DNA of 64,000 nucleotides from Flavobacteriia bacterium (GCA_019455045.1 JACFND010000005.1:7966-71965), one strand, 5' to 3'. Shown: positions 1 through 10,060, counted from the first letter of the stretch. The notes: generated by a model not told the origin, from the letters alone. Program-made: numbers and translations.

Positions 1-332
1 TGACTTCGCTGAGAAGGGTTTCAATCTTCTCAAACAAAGCGACCAATCAGGTCAGACTGAAACTGGCAGGCAGTCTGCTGACGATCAATGCCGAAGATTT
101 GGATTTTTCGAGCAAGGCGGAAGAAAAACTGCCCTGCGATTACAACGGCAGCGATATGCAGATCGGTTTCAATTCAAAATTTCTGATTGAAGTGTTGAAC
201 AATCTGAATTCGGACGACATCACACTTGAAATGTCTGAACCGAGCCGAGCCGGAATCATCAAACCGGTTGACGGTCTGGTCGAAGGCGAGGAAATTCTGA
301 TGCTGGTTATGCCGGTCATGCTGAACGCTTAA
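1..332 (+). CDS. dnaN: DNA polymerase III subunit beta (sliding clamp), 3' end only
   Basis: The window begins inside this gene. Reading from base 3, the frame is open to the TAA at 330-332 and gives about 109 C-terminal residues. The segment SIFSNKATNQVRLKL followed by NAEDLDFS, GSDMQIGFNSKFLIE and the terminal MLVMPVML is characteristic of the third domain of bacterial beta clamps, including the hydrophobic C-terminal tail. The clamp encircles DNA and tethers the replicative polymerase and other partners. The gene is followed after 65 bases by pheT on the same strand. The start lies outside the window, so only the C-terminal domain can be judged. Confidence 0.93.
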   Translation, partial: TSLRRVSIFSNKATNQVRLKLAGSLLTINAEDLDFSSKAEEKLPCDYNGSDMQIGFNSKFLIEVLNNLNSDDITLEMSEPSRAGIIKPVDGLVEGEEILMLVMPVMLNA

Positions 333-397
333 TAACTGAATTTACAGAAAACCGAATCCTTAATGGTTTTCAATAAAACAATTGGTTTTCACTGATT

Positions 398-2836
398 ATG
401 AAAATATCATATAATTGGCTTTCAACCCATATCAAAACAGAACTCGACATTCAAAAAATAGCTGAGATTCTGACTTCTACGGGTTTGGAAGTGGAAGGAA
501 CTGAAAAAACAGGAACCGAAAAAGCAAGTCTCGACGGCGTGATCGTCGGAAAAGTGATTTCACTTGAAAAACATCCGAATGCGGATAAACTCAGGGTTGC
601 TACAGTTGATGTCGGAAGTTCCGAACTTCTGCAGATCGTATGCGGTGCACCCAATGTTGCAGAAGAGCAAAAAGTTGCAGTTGCAACCATAGGAACCGTT
701 TTGAGCGGACCCGACGGAAAAGAATTCACCATCAAAAAATCAAAACTCAGAGGAGTTGAATCTTTTGGAATGATCTGTTCCGAAGCTGAATTGGGCGTAA
801 GCGACAATCATGACGGAATCTGGGTGCTGGAACCTTCTTACAAAATCGGTGCGGCGCTCAAAGATTTTATCGAAACTTCAGATTCGTCAGATACGATGAT
901 CGAAATCGGTCTGACACCCAACCGTACTGATGCGATGAGTCATTACGGTGTAGCAAGAGATCTGAAAGCTGCGCTGATGGCGATGAAAATCAATCATGAA
1001 TTTCATAAATTTTCAGAAGACGAATTTGATTCGTTGAATACTTCAGGAGATTGTCCGGTTGAGATTGAAATCAAAAATCCCGAACTGGCGCCGAGATATT
1101 CGGGTCTGTATTTTGAAAATCTGACGATTAAAGAATCACCCGACTGGCTAAAAGAAAGGTTAAAAACCATCGGTCTGAATCCGATTAACAATGTGGTGGA
1201 CATCACCAATTATATACTTCACGATCTCGGTCAGCCGCTGCATGCATTTGATTTTGACAAAATCAATGGCGGAAAAGTGATTGTTCAAACTTTGAAAAAA
1301 GGAACAAAATTCACCACGCTTGACGGAGTTGAAAGAGAACTGAACGGCAGCGAGCTGATGATCTGCGACGATAAAGATGGAATGTGTATGGCAGGAATTT
1401 ACGGCGGTTTGGATTCGGGCGTTTCTGAAAATACTAAAAGAATATTTTTGGAAAGCGCTTATTTTGATCCGGTTTCTGTCAGAAAATCATCAAAATATCA
1501 CGGTCTGAATACAGATTCTTCATTCCGTTTTGAGAGAGGATGTGATCCGAATATGACGATCAGCGCACTGAAAAAAGCGGCAGTTTTGTTGACCGAATAT
1601 GCAGATGCTGAAATCAAAGGCGGAATTTTTGATTCTTATCCGGCACCGATTCAGAATTTTCAGACGGTTTTGAGATATCACAAAGTCGATCAGCTTTTGG
1701 GCGAAAGACTTCATCGCGAGCAGATCAAAGAAATTCTGAGATCGCTTGACATTGAAATCGTATCAGAAACAACTGATGCGCTTGAACTTTCTGTACCTCC
1801 GTTCAGGGCAGATGTGCAGAGAGAAGCAGATGTGATTGAGGAAATTCTCAGAATTTACGGTTACAACAATATCAAGGCGCCCGAAAAAATTTCATTTTCA
1901 ATTGTAAAAAATCAGGAGAGAAACAGCCAGCTGATTGAAAATACGGTGGCTCAGACTCTGGTTTCAATCGGTTTTCACGAAGCGATGAACAATTCGGTCG
2001 GGAAAGCAGAAAATCTTTCTGTTTTTTCACAAAACGAAGACATTTCCGTCAGACTGCTCAATCCGCTCAGCTCAGATCTGGCGGTGATGAGACAGTCGCT
2101 GCTGCCCGGCCTACTTGAGAATACCGAATTCAATATCAATCACAAAGCAGCTGATCTCAAGCTTTTTGAATTTGGAAAAATTTATTCAAAAGAAAACGGA
2201 AAATACAAAGAGAATTATCGTTTGGGCATTTTGATTTCCGGCGATAAAAATATTGACAACTGGGCAAATCCGGCCGAAAAAACAAATTTCTATACTTTGA
2301 AAGGAATTGTGTTTGGTCTGTTTGAAAGACTCGGCATTAGCAAACCGGATGAATTGGCGGCTGCAATTTCAAATTATTCTGATTCGCTGAAAATTGAAAT
2401 CAACGGAAAAGAATTGGGTGTGATCGGAAAAATCGACAAAAAGATTTTGAAGAAAACAGATATCGGTCAGGATGTATTTTTTGCAGAACTCGATTGGGGG
2501 AAAATCACAGAACTGGCTGAAAAATCAAGTATCAAATTTGCTGAAATTTCAAAATTCCCGGCTGTAAAAAGAGATTTGGCGTTGCTGATCGACAAAAAGA
2601 TTTCGTACAAAGATCTTTATGATTCGGCTGAGAAATTAAAAATCAAATCATTGAAATCAATTCGTCTTTTTGATGTATTTGAAGGCGGGAAACTGCCCGA
2701 AGGAAAGAAATCTTATGCGCTGACCTTTGTGCTTCGAAACAATGAGAAGACGATGAGCGATACCGAGATTGATGAAATTATGAATAAATTAATTCGTAAT
2801 TTTGAGCATAACTTTCATGCTGAATTGAGAAACTGA
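398..2836 (+). CDS. pheT: Phenylalanine--tRNA ligase beta subunit
   Basis: At 812 aa this has the full bacterial PheT length. The order of domains is visible: an EMAP/OB-fold tRNA-binding domain near residues 40-150 (LEKHPNADKLRVATVDVG, IVCGAPNV), the B3/4 editing region (about 210-390), the B5 domain (about 410-480), the catalytic-like core, and a C-terminal FDX-ACB anticodon-binding domain from about 717 (FPAVKRDLALLIDKK). With PheS, not in this window, it would form the alpha2-beta2 synthetase that charges tRNA-Phe in the cytoplasm. The ATG at 398 is the first in-frame start and gives the family-typical N-terminus MKISYNWL. No internal disruption is seen. Confidence 0.97.
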   Translation: MKISYNWLSTHIKTELDIQKIAEILTSTGLEVEGTEKTGTEKASLDGVIVGKVISLEKHPNADKLRVATVDVGSSELLQIVCGAPNVAEEQKVAVATIGTVLSGPDGKEFTIKKSKLRGVESFGMICSEAELGVSDNHDGIWVLEPSYKIGAALKDFIETSDSSDTMIEIGLTPNRTDAMSHYGVARDLKAALMAMKINHEFHKFSEDEFDSLNTSGDCPVEIEIKNPELAPRYSGLYFENLTIKESPDWLKERLKTIGLNPINNVVDITNYILHDLGQPLHAFDFDKINGGKVIVQTLKKGTKFTTLDGVERELNGSELMICDDKDGMCMAGIYGGLDSGVSENTKRIFLESAYFDPVSVRKSSKYHGLNTDSSFRFERGCDPNMTISALKKAAVLLTEYADAEIKGGIFDSYPAPIQNFQTVLRYHKVDQLLGERLHREQIKEILRSLDIEIVSETTDALELSVPPFRADVQREADVIEEILRIYGYNNIKAPEKISFSIVKNQERNSQLIENTVAQTLVSIGFHEAMNNSVGKAENLSVFSQNEDISVRLLNPLSSDLAVMRQSLLPGLLENTEFNINHKAADLKLFEFGKIYSKENGKYKENYRLGILISGDKNIDNWANPAEKTNFYTLKGIVFGLFERLGISKPDELAAAISNYSDSLKIEINGKELGVIGKIDKKILKKTDIGQDVFFAELDWGKITELAEKSSIKFAEISKFPAVKRDLALLIDKKISYKDLYDSAEKLKIKSLKSIRLFDVFEGGKLPEGKKSYALTFVLRNNEKTMSDTEIDEIMNKLIRNFEHNFHAELRN

Positions 2837-2852
2837 TTGCACAAAAAAACAA

Positions 2853-3284
2853 ATGATTATGAGAACTGTCTTCATCCTACTGATTTCCGGCCTGATCCTG
2901 ACCTCATGCGATTCGCTCAAATCGACCAAGGATTTTGGGATTGTAAAAAAAGCAATCCTGTCAAACACCTGGCTGCTTCAGGATGAAAACGGAGCAGTGG
3001 TCAGTTACAACGGTGAAAATGTTTCGATGGAATTTACACAGGAAGGAAGTTCTTATCGTGCAAGCGGTTTTGCCGGCTGCAACCGTTATTTTTCGACCGT
3101 TAATCTTCAGCCCGATCAGATCAGTTTCAGTGCACCGGGTGCAACCCTGATGGCATGTCCCGAAATGGAAGGTGAAGAAGCTTTTCTTTCGCTGATTCCG
3201 ATGGTGAACAATTATGAAATTTCGGGCAACGAACTGAAATTGTACAAAGACAAAATCCTGCTGCTCAGATTTAAATCAAAATAA
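2853..3284 (+). CDS. META-domain (HslJ-like) lipoprotein
   Basis: The protein has 143 aa, begins with a hydrophobic signal segment and has a lipobox LTSC around residue 19, so the mature protein is probably lipid-anchored in the envelope. The rest resembles the META/HslJ domain: NTWLLQDENGA near the start of the fold, the glycine/cysteine segment FAGCNRYF in the middle and an acidic ATLMACPEMEGEE motif. HslJ-type META domains occur in heat-inducible and novobiocin-resistance-linked envelope proteins, but no enzymatic role is established. It starts 16 bases after pheT and could be co-transcribed. A second ATG at 2859 is an equally possible start. Confidence 0.8.
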   Translation: MIMRTVFILLISGLILTSCDSLKSTKDFGIVKKAILSNTWLLQDENGAVVSYNGENVSMEFTQEGSSYRASGFAGCNRYFSTVNLQPDQISFSAPGATLMACPEMEGEEAFLSLIPMVNNYEISGNELKLYKDKILLLRFKSK

Positions 3285-3355
3285 TTTAACGGAAAGAATT
3301 CAACTGGGCATATTCATTTGAATACTCATTACAGAATTAAACCGAAAAATTAGGA

Positions 3356-4012
3356 TCAATTGTATTCGCGTTCACCAAAAATCGAACTGCCGATTCTGAC
3401 CATATTGCTGCCTTCTTCAACTGCGATTTTGTAATCTCCGCTCATTCCCATTGAAAGAATTTTCAGATAGGGATAATAAAATTTGAAATAATCAAAACAG
3501 TCTTTCAGAAATACAAATTCTTTTCTGACCTGTTTTTCATCATCGGTAAAGGTCGCCATTCCCATCAGCCCGATGATTCTGACATTTGGATATTCGGTTT
3601 TGCAGTGATGAAGTATTTTCTGGGCTTCCCGTTTTTCCATTCCGAATTTGGTGTCTTCTTCTGCAATTCTGAGCTGAAGCAGACAATCAATGATCCGTTT
3701 GTGTTTTTTTCCCTGTTTGTCAATTTCTTTAAGCAGATCTTCAGAATCCACACTGTGAATCAGATGAACAAATTCAGCAATGTATTTGACTTTGTTTTTT
3801 TGAAGATGACCGATCAGATGCCATCTGATTTCTTTTGGCAGCTGCTCATATTTTTCGACCAGTTCCTGAACACGATTTTCGCCAAAGTCAAGCTGACCGG
3901 CGTCAAACAGTGTTTTGACATCGGCAGCAGGTTTGGTTTTTGAAACCGCTACCAGTGTAACATTTTCGGGAAGTGATTCGCGTACTGTTTTAAGATTTTC
4001 GATCAGACTCAT
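3356..4012 (-). CDS. YggS family pyridoxal-phosphate homeostasis protein
   Basis: A 218-aa single-domain PLP-binding protein of the YggS/PLPBP (alanine racemase N-terminal domain) family. The lysine in VAVSKTKPA (Lys26) is the expected Schiff-base residue; LDFGENRVQE, WHLIGHLQKNK and the C-terminal SMGMSGDYKIAVEEGSNMVR are family signatures. Members buffer free PLP and influence amino-acid and keto-acid balance; they lack the second racemase domain. Its ATG overlaps the stop of the DUF1015 gene in an ATGA arrangement (4009-4012), indicating translational coupling at the end of the leftward serine-biosynthesis block, where SerC also needs PLP. Confidence 0.93.
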   Translation of the reverse strand: MSLIENLKTVRESLPENVTLVAVSKTKPAADVKTLFDAGQLDFGENRVQELVEKYEQLPKEIRWHLIGHLQKNKVKYIAEFVHLIHSVDSEDLLKEIDKQGKKHKRIIDCLLQLRIAEEDTKFGMEKREAQKILHHCKTEYPNVRIIGLMGMATFTDDEKQVRKEFVFLKDCFDYFKFYYPYLKILSMGMSGDYKIAVEEGSNMVRIGSSIFGEREYN

Positions 4013-5253
4013 TCGTCAAGCTGAAATATGGTTAGACCGCTGAGCGGTTTTGGTTCTATATAAGTGCTTTTTGGCGGCATCTTCAGACCGAGATCCGCGA
4101 TTTTTTCCATATCGGTAGAAACCACCGGGTAGAAAAAGAATCCGGCTTTGTATTTTCCGCCGTCCACAGCTTCTTTGATTTCGAGCACTCCGTCAACATT
4201 TCCGGTTCCGCGGATGAATCCGAGTCTTTCGTCGTCTCTTGAATTTTGAATATCGAGTATCGGTTTGAGTACAAATTCTTCAAAAAGATAAGTATCCAAT
4301 TCAGAAAGACCTTCGACGGTCAACATTTCACGTTTTACATAAAGACTGTAGAACTGGCCTTCGAGATACAGACCGAGATAATGCTTTTTTGGCGGAAAGA
4401 AAGGAGTCTCGCCTCTTTCGCCGATTTCAAATTTATCAGAAAGTTTTTCCAAAAACTGATCTGCATTCAATCCGTTCAGATCTTTGACCAGCCGGTTGTA
4501 ATCTTTGATGATCAATTCTTTGTCCGACACCAGCATGGCCAATGTATAATTCAGACTGTCATGGTCTGTATAATCCTTCACATTTTTACGCATCGCAAGT
4601 GTATAGGCAAGTGAACTTTCCATTCGGTGATGACCGTCTGCGATATAAAAAGATTCATTTTTTTCGATCGAATCTTTGATTTGAAGCAGATTCAGGCGAT
4701 TTTCAATCTTCCAAATCTGGTGTTCGTTTTCCAATTTATCCTTAAATGAAACAATCGGAAGCGTTTTCATTTCATGTGCCATCAGCAGATCGACCCGCTG
4801 ATTGTTCGGATAGGTCAGCAGCACAGGTTCTGCGTGAAAGTGAACATTGAGCAGATATTTTGCAAACAGTTCCACCCGTTTGGTCAGGGTTTCTTCGTGC
4901 TTTTTGATTTTTCCTTCCTCGTAATCATCGATGCTGACCAGGCCGATCAGACCTTTGACCTGTTCGCCGTCGGGTTTGATCAGCTGATAGATATAATAAG
5001 CAGATCTGTCTTTTTCGGCTCTGTCGCTTGATACAAATTCGAGGAAATTTTCTCTCACCTTTGAATGTCTTTCATCCTGGGTCAGATCTTCGTCCTCCCA
5101 GGTCGGTTTGATCAGGTGAAGAAAGGATTCGGGATTGGCTGCCAATTCCTCTTCCAGCGCTTTTCGGCTGAAGCTGTCAACACTCTTGGTTGAAAAAGAA
5201 CCCGCAATTTCATTTACGGGTCTGATTCCTTTGAACGGTTTAAACTGAGGCAT
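4009..5253 (-). CDS. DUF1015 family protein in the serine operon
   Basis: A 414-aa soluble protein with DUF1015 family features: N-terminal FKGIRPV, an IADGHHRMESSL segment that looks like an active-site or ligand motif (Asp-Gly-His-His-Arg near residue 208), and a C-terminal PPKSTYIEPKPLSGL. No signal peptide or membrane segment is seen. It lies 27 bases after serA and overlaps yggS by four bases, so it is probably made together with the 3-phosphoglycerate to phosphoserine enzymes. Its biochemical role is not known to me; the context suggests a task linked to serine or phosphoserine metabolism. No phosphoserine phosphatase gene is visible in the window. Confidence 0.88.
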   Translation of the reverse strand: MPQFKPFKGIRPVNEIAGSFSTKSVDSFSRKALEEELAANPESFLHLIKPTWEDEDLTQDERHSKVRENFLEFVSSDRAEKDRSAYYIYQLIKPDGEQVKGLIGLVSIDDYEEGKIKKHEETLTKRVELFAKYLLNVHFHAEPVLLTYPNNQRVDLLMAHEMKTLPIVSFKDKLENEHQIWKIENRLNLLQIKDSIEKNESFYIADGHHRMESSLAYTLAMRKNVKDYTDHDSLNYTLAMLVSDKELIIKDYNRLVKDLNGLNADQFLEKLSDKFEIGERGETPFFPPKKHYLGLYLEGQFYSLYVKREMLTVEGLSELDTYLFEEFVLKPILDIQNSRDDERLGFIRGTGNVDGVLEIKEAVDGGKYKAGFFFYPVVSTDMEKIADLGLKMPPKSTYIEPKPLSGLTIFQLDE

Positions 5254-5280
5254 GCTGCAAATTTACGAATAATTAACAAA

Positions 5281-6231
5281 TCAGGCCCGGCTCAGCGCCA
5301 TAATCTGATGTGCCAGCTCAAGTCCGATCCTGTCCTGTGCCTCAACAGTGCTGCCTGCCAAATGCGGTGAAAGTGAAAGTTTGTCGTTCATCAGCAGCTG
5401 CATGCCCGGTGTCGGTTCTTCTTCAAATACATCCAATGCCGCACCCAAAAGTTTGCCCGAATCGAGTGCTTTCAAAAGCGCTTTTTCGTCAACCACACCG
5501 CCTCTCGCCGTATTGATCACGACTGCGCCCTGCTTCATTGTTTCGATTTCTTTTTCGCCGATGATGTAATGATCCTGTGCCGGAACGTGAAGCGTGATGA
5601 TGTCGCTGTTTTTCAATACTTCGTCAATTGATTTCATATCAAAATGAAAACTCAGATTTCGTCCGTCAAAAAAGTCGAGTTCAACATCTGCTTCTTTCAG
5701 AAATGCATCAAAACCGATCACATTCATTCCCAGACCGATTGCATTTTTTGCAACTTCACGACCGATTCGTCCAAAACCGATGACACCCATAGTTTTTCCT
5801 CTGAGTTCATACGCAGTCGCATATTCTTTTTTCAATTCTTTGAATTTGGTATCACCGTCCATCGGCATTTTTCGATTGGACTGATGAAGATTTCTGTAGA
5901 TCGCAAGCGAATGTGCAATCACCATCTCACCCACAGATGCAGAAGAAGAAGCCGGCGTATTGATTACCCGGATTCCTTTTGATTTTGCATAATCGACGTC
6001 TATATTGTCAAGTCCGACGCCGCCGCGACCCACGATCTTCAGCGCTGTTGCATCAATCAGATCTTTTCTCACTTTGGTTGCACTTCTCACCAGCAGCACG
6101 TCTATCTGATTCTGATTGATATAATCGGCAAGCTGATCCTGCGGAACTCTGAGTTCGATCACTTCAAAACCTTCATTTTTGAGCAATTCAACTCCGGCTG
6201 CCGACATTCCGTCGTTTACGAGTATTTTCAT
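5281..6231 (-). CDS. serA: D-3-phosphoglycerate dehydrogenase (short form)
   Basis: The 316-aa protein has the D-isomer-specific 2-hydroxyacid dehydrogenase fold: nucleotide-binding GFGRIG at residues 152-157, NTARGG with the substrate-binding arginine, the DVFEEEP glutamate region and the SPHLAGST histidine. It would oxidise 3-phosphoglycerate to 3-phosphohydroxypyruvate with NAD+, the first step of serine synthesis. It stops after the catalytic core and has no C-terminal ACT domain, so serine feedback through ACT is not expected. It follows serC by 26 bases. The substrate assignment rests on the neighbouring serC. Confidence 0.93.
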   Translation of the reverse strand: MKILVNDGMSAAGVELLKNEGFEVIELRVPQDQLADYINQNQIDVLLVRSATKVRKDLIDATALKIVGRGGVGLDNIDVDYAKSKGIRVINTPASSSASVGEMVIAHSLAIYRNLHQSNRKMPMDGDTKFKELKKEYATAYELRGKTMGVIGFGRIGREVAKNAIGLGMNVIGFDAFLKEADVELDFFDGRNLSFHFDMKSIDEVLKNSDIITLHVPAQDHYIIGEKEIETMKQGAVVINTARGGVVDEKALLKALDSGKLLGAALDVFEEEPTPGMQLLMNDKLSLSPHLAGSTVEAQDRIGLELAHQIMALSRA

Positions 6232-6257
6232 TTTTGTCTGATTCTTTAAATTATTGA

Positions 6258-7331
6258 TTATCCGAATTTCTGTTCAAAAGCTTTCATCACATCAACCAGC
6301 ACCTGAACGCTTTCGATCGGTAAAGCATTGTACATGCTTGCACGGTATCCGCCAACGATTCTGTGGCCTTTCAGATTGACGATTCCGGCTTCTTTCCACA
6401 TTTTGTCAAATTCATCTTTCAGACTTTCATCATTCAATACAAAGGTTGCATTCATATCCGAACGGTCCTCAACCGCAACCGGTCCTCTGAACATTCCGTT
6501 TCTGTCGATTTCGGAATACATCAGTTCTGATTTTGCTTTGTTTCGTTTTGAAATTTCAGGAATTCCGCCGATGCTTTTCAGCCATTCCAGATTGCACATT
6601 GCACCGTAGATCGCCATGACGGACCAGGTGTTGAATGCACTTTCTTTGTCAATATGCACCTGATAATTCAGATAGGTCGGAATGTCTCTTCCGGTTTTGC
6701 CCAGAACTTCTTTTTTGATGATGGTCACCGCATTTCCGGCAGGGCCCATATTTTTTTGTGCTCCGCCGTAAATCACAGCAAACTTTGAAATATCGACCGG
6801 TTTGCTCATGATGTCAGATGACATATCGCAGACAATCGGAATCGGACTGTTCGGAAAAGATTTCATCTGGGTTCCGGCTACCGTATTGTTTGAAGTGCAG
6901 TGAAAATAATCTGCATCTGCAGGAATATTGTAATTTTTTGGAATATAGCTGTATTTTTTGTCGGCAGAAGATGCAACCACATCAACGAGTCCGAGTCTTT
7001 TGCCTTCTTCTATCGCTTTTGTTGCCCACACGCCGGTATCGAGATAAGCTGCTTTACCGCCGTTTAATTTCATCATATTGAAAGGCACCATCACAAACTG
7101 AAGCGAAGCGCCCCCCTGGGTGAAGATCACCTCGTGGGTATCGGGCACATTCAGCAGTTCTTTGGTCAGCTGAATGGTGTTGTGCATCACCTCTTCAGCA
7201 TCGGGCCGACGGTGCGAAATTTCCATGAGTGACAGACCTGAATTGTTGAAATTTAAAACGGCCTGAGCCATTCTGTCAAAAACTTCCTGTGGAAGGATGC
7301 AGGGACCTGCGCTGAAATTATGGATTTTCAT
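6258..7331 (-). CDS. serC: Phosphoserine aminotransferase
   Basis: A 357-aa class-V fold aminotransferase. The N-terminal HNFSAGPCILP, the substrate motif SHRRPDAEE, TQGGASLQF, and the PLP-lysine segment YGGAQKNMGPAG (Lys193) are typical of SerC. It converts 3-phosphohydroxypyruvate plus glutamate to phosphoserine. It is the upstream partner of serA. A -7 element TAACTTTG lies on the minus strand at 7387-7394, which would place the transcript start about 50 bases upstream of the ATG. Length and motifs are normal for the family. Confidence 0.96.
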   Translation of the reverse strand: MKIHNFSAGPCILPQEVFDRMAQAVLNFNNSGLSLMEISHRRPDAEEVMHNTIQLTKELLNVPDTHEVIFTQGGASLQFVMVPFNMMKLNGGKAAYLDTGVWATKAIEEGKRLGLVDVVASSADKKYSYIPKNYNIPADADYFHCTSNNTVAGTQMKSFPNSPIPIVCDMSSDIMSKPVDISKFAVIYGGAQKNMGPAGNAVTIIKKEVLGKTGRDIPTYLNYQVHIDKESAFNTWSVMAIYGAMCNLEWLKSIGGIPEISKRNKAKSELMYSEIDRNGMFRGPVAVEDRSDMNATFVLNDESLKDEFDKMWKEAGIVNLKGHRIVGGYRASMYNALPIESVQVLVDVMKAFEQKFG

Positions 7332-7427
7332 ATAGTAGTGTTTAAGATTATCGGATTGTATAAAAAATAACTTTCAAAATCTGGTGCAAAGTTAATTATT
7401 TCATTTGGGTATCAGTAAAATAATCAA

Positions 7428-7488
7428 TGCACTTTTCTCAACGGACGAATCTGAATTTTTAAATCCCGATCCGAAAAAGAAAAGTGCA
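7428..7488 (-). other. Long inverted repeat between ferredoxin and serC genes
   Basis: TGCACTTTTC at 7428-7437 is perfectly complementary to GAAAAGTGCA at 7479-7488. The 41 bases between them can pair partly (CGGA/TCCG ends), so an extended 61-nt hairpin is possible. No T-run follows on either strand, so it is not a standard intrinsic terminator. It lies about 34 bases upstream of the serC -7 element and 23 bases after the ferredoxin stop. It may be a processing or mRNA 3'-end structure, or an operator-like site. Confidence 0.5.
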
Positions 7489-7510
7489 TCGTTTATGATT
7501 CATTTGCGGA

Positions 7511-7864
7511 TTAATCTTCTCCGTGCATAATCGCTTTTTTCTTAAGAAGTCTTTCCTCGCTTTCCACATGATCCTCATCCGGAATGCAGCAGTCAACCGG
7601 ACAAACCGCCGCACACTGGGGTTCTTCGTGGAATCCCATGCACTCGGTGCATTTGTCGGTTACTATAAAATAAATTTCATCGCTTACCGCATCGTGAACT
7701 TCGTCAGCATTGTGCTGCTCTCCGTCCACATTCAGGAAATCTCCTTTCAGTTCGGTGCCGTCTGAATATTTCCAGGGCATAGCACCTTCATAGATCGCAT
7801 TGTTGGGGCATTCGGGTTCGCATGCTCCGCAATTAATACATTCGTCTGTTATTATGATTGCCAT
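7511..7864 (-). CDS. 2x[4Fe-4S] ferredoxin
   Basis: About 117 aa starting at MAIIITDEC; an upstream ATG at 7930 would add 22 unconserved residues, so the internal ATG at 7862-7864 is preferred. Two iron-sulfur motifs are visible: [11 protein letters not shown] plus CP near the N-terminus and [20 protein letters not shown] further on, the second with an insertion between cysteines as in the YfhL/allochromatium-type ferredoxins. It carries electrons in the cytoplasm. It lies between serC (same strand, downstream) and a divergently transcribed acyl-CoA reductase gene, and could supply electrons to a neighbouring oxidoreductase, although that is inference. Confidence 0.92.
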   Translation of the reverse strand: MAIIITDECINCGACEPECPNNAIYEGAMPWKYSDGTELKGDFLNVDGEQHNADEVHDAVSDEIYFIVTDKCTECMGFHEEPQCAAVCPVDCCIPDEDHVESEERLLKKKAIMHGED

Positions 7865-8053
7865 TGTATTATTTTTTAATTCGTTGTGAAATCGGAAAAT
7901 TCTTTGTCGTTTTGATTCAAAAATTGACAAAAACGGTCAAAAAATCATCCAAAAATCAATTTTTCAAAAATAAGGATTATTCGTCTGACAGAAAACGATT
8001 TTCATTCTAAATAAGAGATTCGTTTCCGGCTGAAGCCATTGACGGATAATTCT

Positions 8054-8061
8054 TAAATTTG
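8054..8061 (+). promoter_or_regulatory. -7 element for acyl-CoA reductase gene
   Basis: TAAATTTG matches the Bacteroidota -7 consensus TANNTTTG and lies 18 bases before the ATG at 8080, implying a very short leader. No TTG is found at the standard 19-base spacing. Confidence 0.55.
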
Positions 8062-8079
8062 CAGACTTATTGAATCATT

Positions 8080-9108
8080 ATGTCATCAGTACACAGCCGT
8101 ATTTCAGCAGTTTACGATTTGGGAAGTTTTTTCGGAAAAATTTTAAACGATCCGACCGAAGCTTCAGAATTTCATTCTAAATTAAAATCTGCAGAAATCC
8201 ACAATCCCTGGTTTACACCCGAAAATCTCAATTATTGTCTGAAACAGTGGAATGAAGTGTTGACCCGGAAAAATATTGAAAACTGGCTGAAGGAATACAA
8301 ATATTCCGATTCTCCAAAAAAAGTCGGAATCATCATGGCGGGCAATCTGCCGTTGGTCGGTTTGCATGATTTGATTTCAGTGATTCTGTCCGGAAACGAT
8401 GCAATCGTCAAAACTTCTTCAAAAGATGATGTACTGATGAGTGCCGTAATTGATTTTCTGACCGAAAATTATCCCGAATTAAAAAATTCAATTCAAAAAA
8501 CAGAAAGATTAAAAGATCATGATGCGGTGATTGCGACCGGAAGCAACAATACGGCGAGATATTTTGAATATTATTTCAAAGACATTCCGCATATCATCAG
8601 AAAAAACAGAACCGGCGTTGCGGTGCTTGACGGCAGCGAATCAAAACAGGAACTGAACGGTCTGGCTGATGATATTTTCAGATATTTCGGTATGGGCTGC
8701 AGAAATGTCACCAAACTTTTTCTGCCCGAAAATTACAATACCGATCAGCTTTTTGAATCATTTTTTGAATGGAAAGACATCATCAATCATCCAAAATACG
8801 CAAACAATTATGATTACAACCGGGCGGTCTTTCTGCTGGGCAAAGAAAAATTTTTGGACAATAATTTTGTGATGCTAAAAGAATCGGAAAGTTTTCACAG
8901 TCCGATCGCAGTGGTTCATTATTCGTATTATAAAAATCAGGATGAACTGAAAAATATACTCGATCAGAATTCGGAAGAAATCCAATGCATCGTCGGTCAT
9001 CCGACAGCAGGAATTCAGAATCAGATTGGGTTTGGTCAGAGTCAAAAACCGGGATTGAACGATTATGCAGACGGTGTGGATGTGATGAAATTTCTTGAAA
9101 ACCTGTAA
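8080..9108 (+). CDS. Acyl-CoA reductase, LuxC family
   Basis: A 342-aa aldehyde-dehydrogenase-superfamily protein of the LuxC acyl-CoA reductase type. PKKVGIIMAGNLPLVG forms the nucleotide-binding entry, IRKNRTGVAVLDG follows, and FGMGCRN carries the predicted catalytic cysteine (Cys207) that would form the acyl-thioester. The expected reaction is NAD(P)H-dependent reduction of a fatty acyl-CoA or acyl thioester to the aldehyde. There are no luciferase genes nearby, so the role is in lipid or fatty-aldehyde metabolism rather than light production. It is divergent from the ferredoxin gene. The substrate is unknown. Confidence 0.88.
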   Translation: MSSVHSRISAVYDLGSFFGKILNDPTEASEFHSKLKSAEIHNPWFTPENLNYCLKQWNEVLTRKNIENWLKEYKYSDSPKKVGIIMAGNLPLVGLHDLISVILSGNDAIVKTSSKDDVLMSAVIDFLTENYPELKNSIQKTERLKDHDAVIATGSNNTARYFEYYFKDIPHIIRKNRTGVAVLDGSESKQELNGLADDIFRYFGMGCRNVTKLFLPENYNTDQLFESFFEWKDIINHPKYANNYDYNRAVFLLGKEKFLDNNFVMLKESESFHSPIAVVHYSYYKNQDELKNILDQNSEEIQCIVGHPTAGIQNQIGFGQSQKPGLNDYADGVDVMKFLENL

Positions 9109-9133
9109 ATCAATTTGGTAAAATCCCCCTAAA

Positions 9134-9153
9134 AATAGGGCAAATGCCCTATT
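9134..9153. promoter_or_regulatory. Palindromic operator-like site AATAGGG-N6-CCCTATT
   Basis: A near-perfect 20-bp palindrome whose last bases touch the TTG (9152-9154) of a candidate promoter with a 20-base spacer and -7 box CAACTTTG at 9175-9182. The position right at the -33 element suits a regulator-binding site. Related but less symmetric sequences occur at 21304-21326 and 45242-45260. Confidence 0.45.
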
Positions 9154-9187
9154 GCACAATATTCGCAATTCAGTCAACTTTGTATCA

Positions 9188-10060
<873 letters not shown>

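Noticed and set aside
347-371. GAAAACC/GGTTTTC inverted repeat between dnaN and pheT
   Set aside because: Only seven base pairs with AT-rich loop and no T-run; too weak to call a terminator.
7865-7930. Longer ferredoxin start at 7930
   Set aside because: The extra 22 residues are not ferredoxin-like; the internal ATG at 7864 gives a standard N-terminus.
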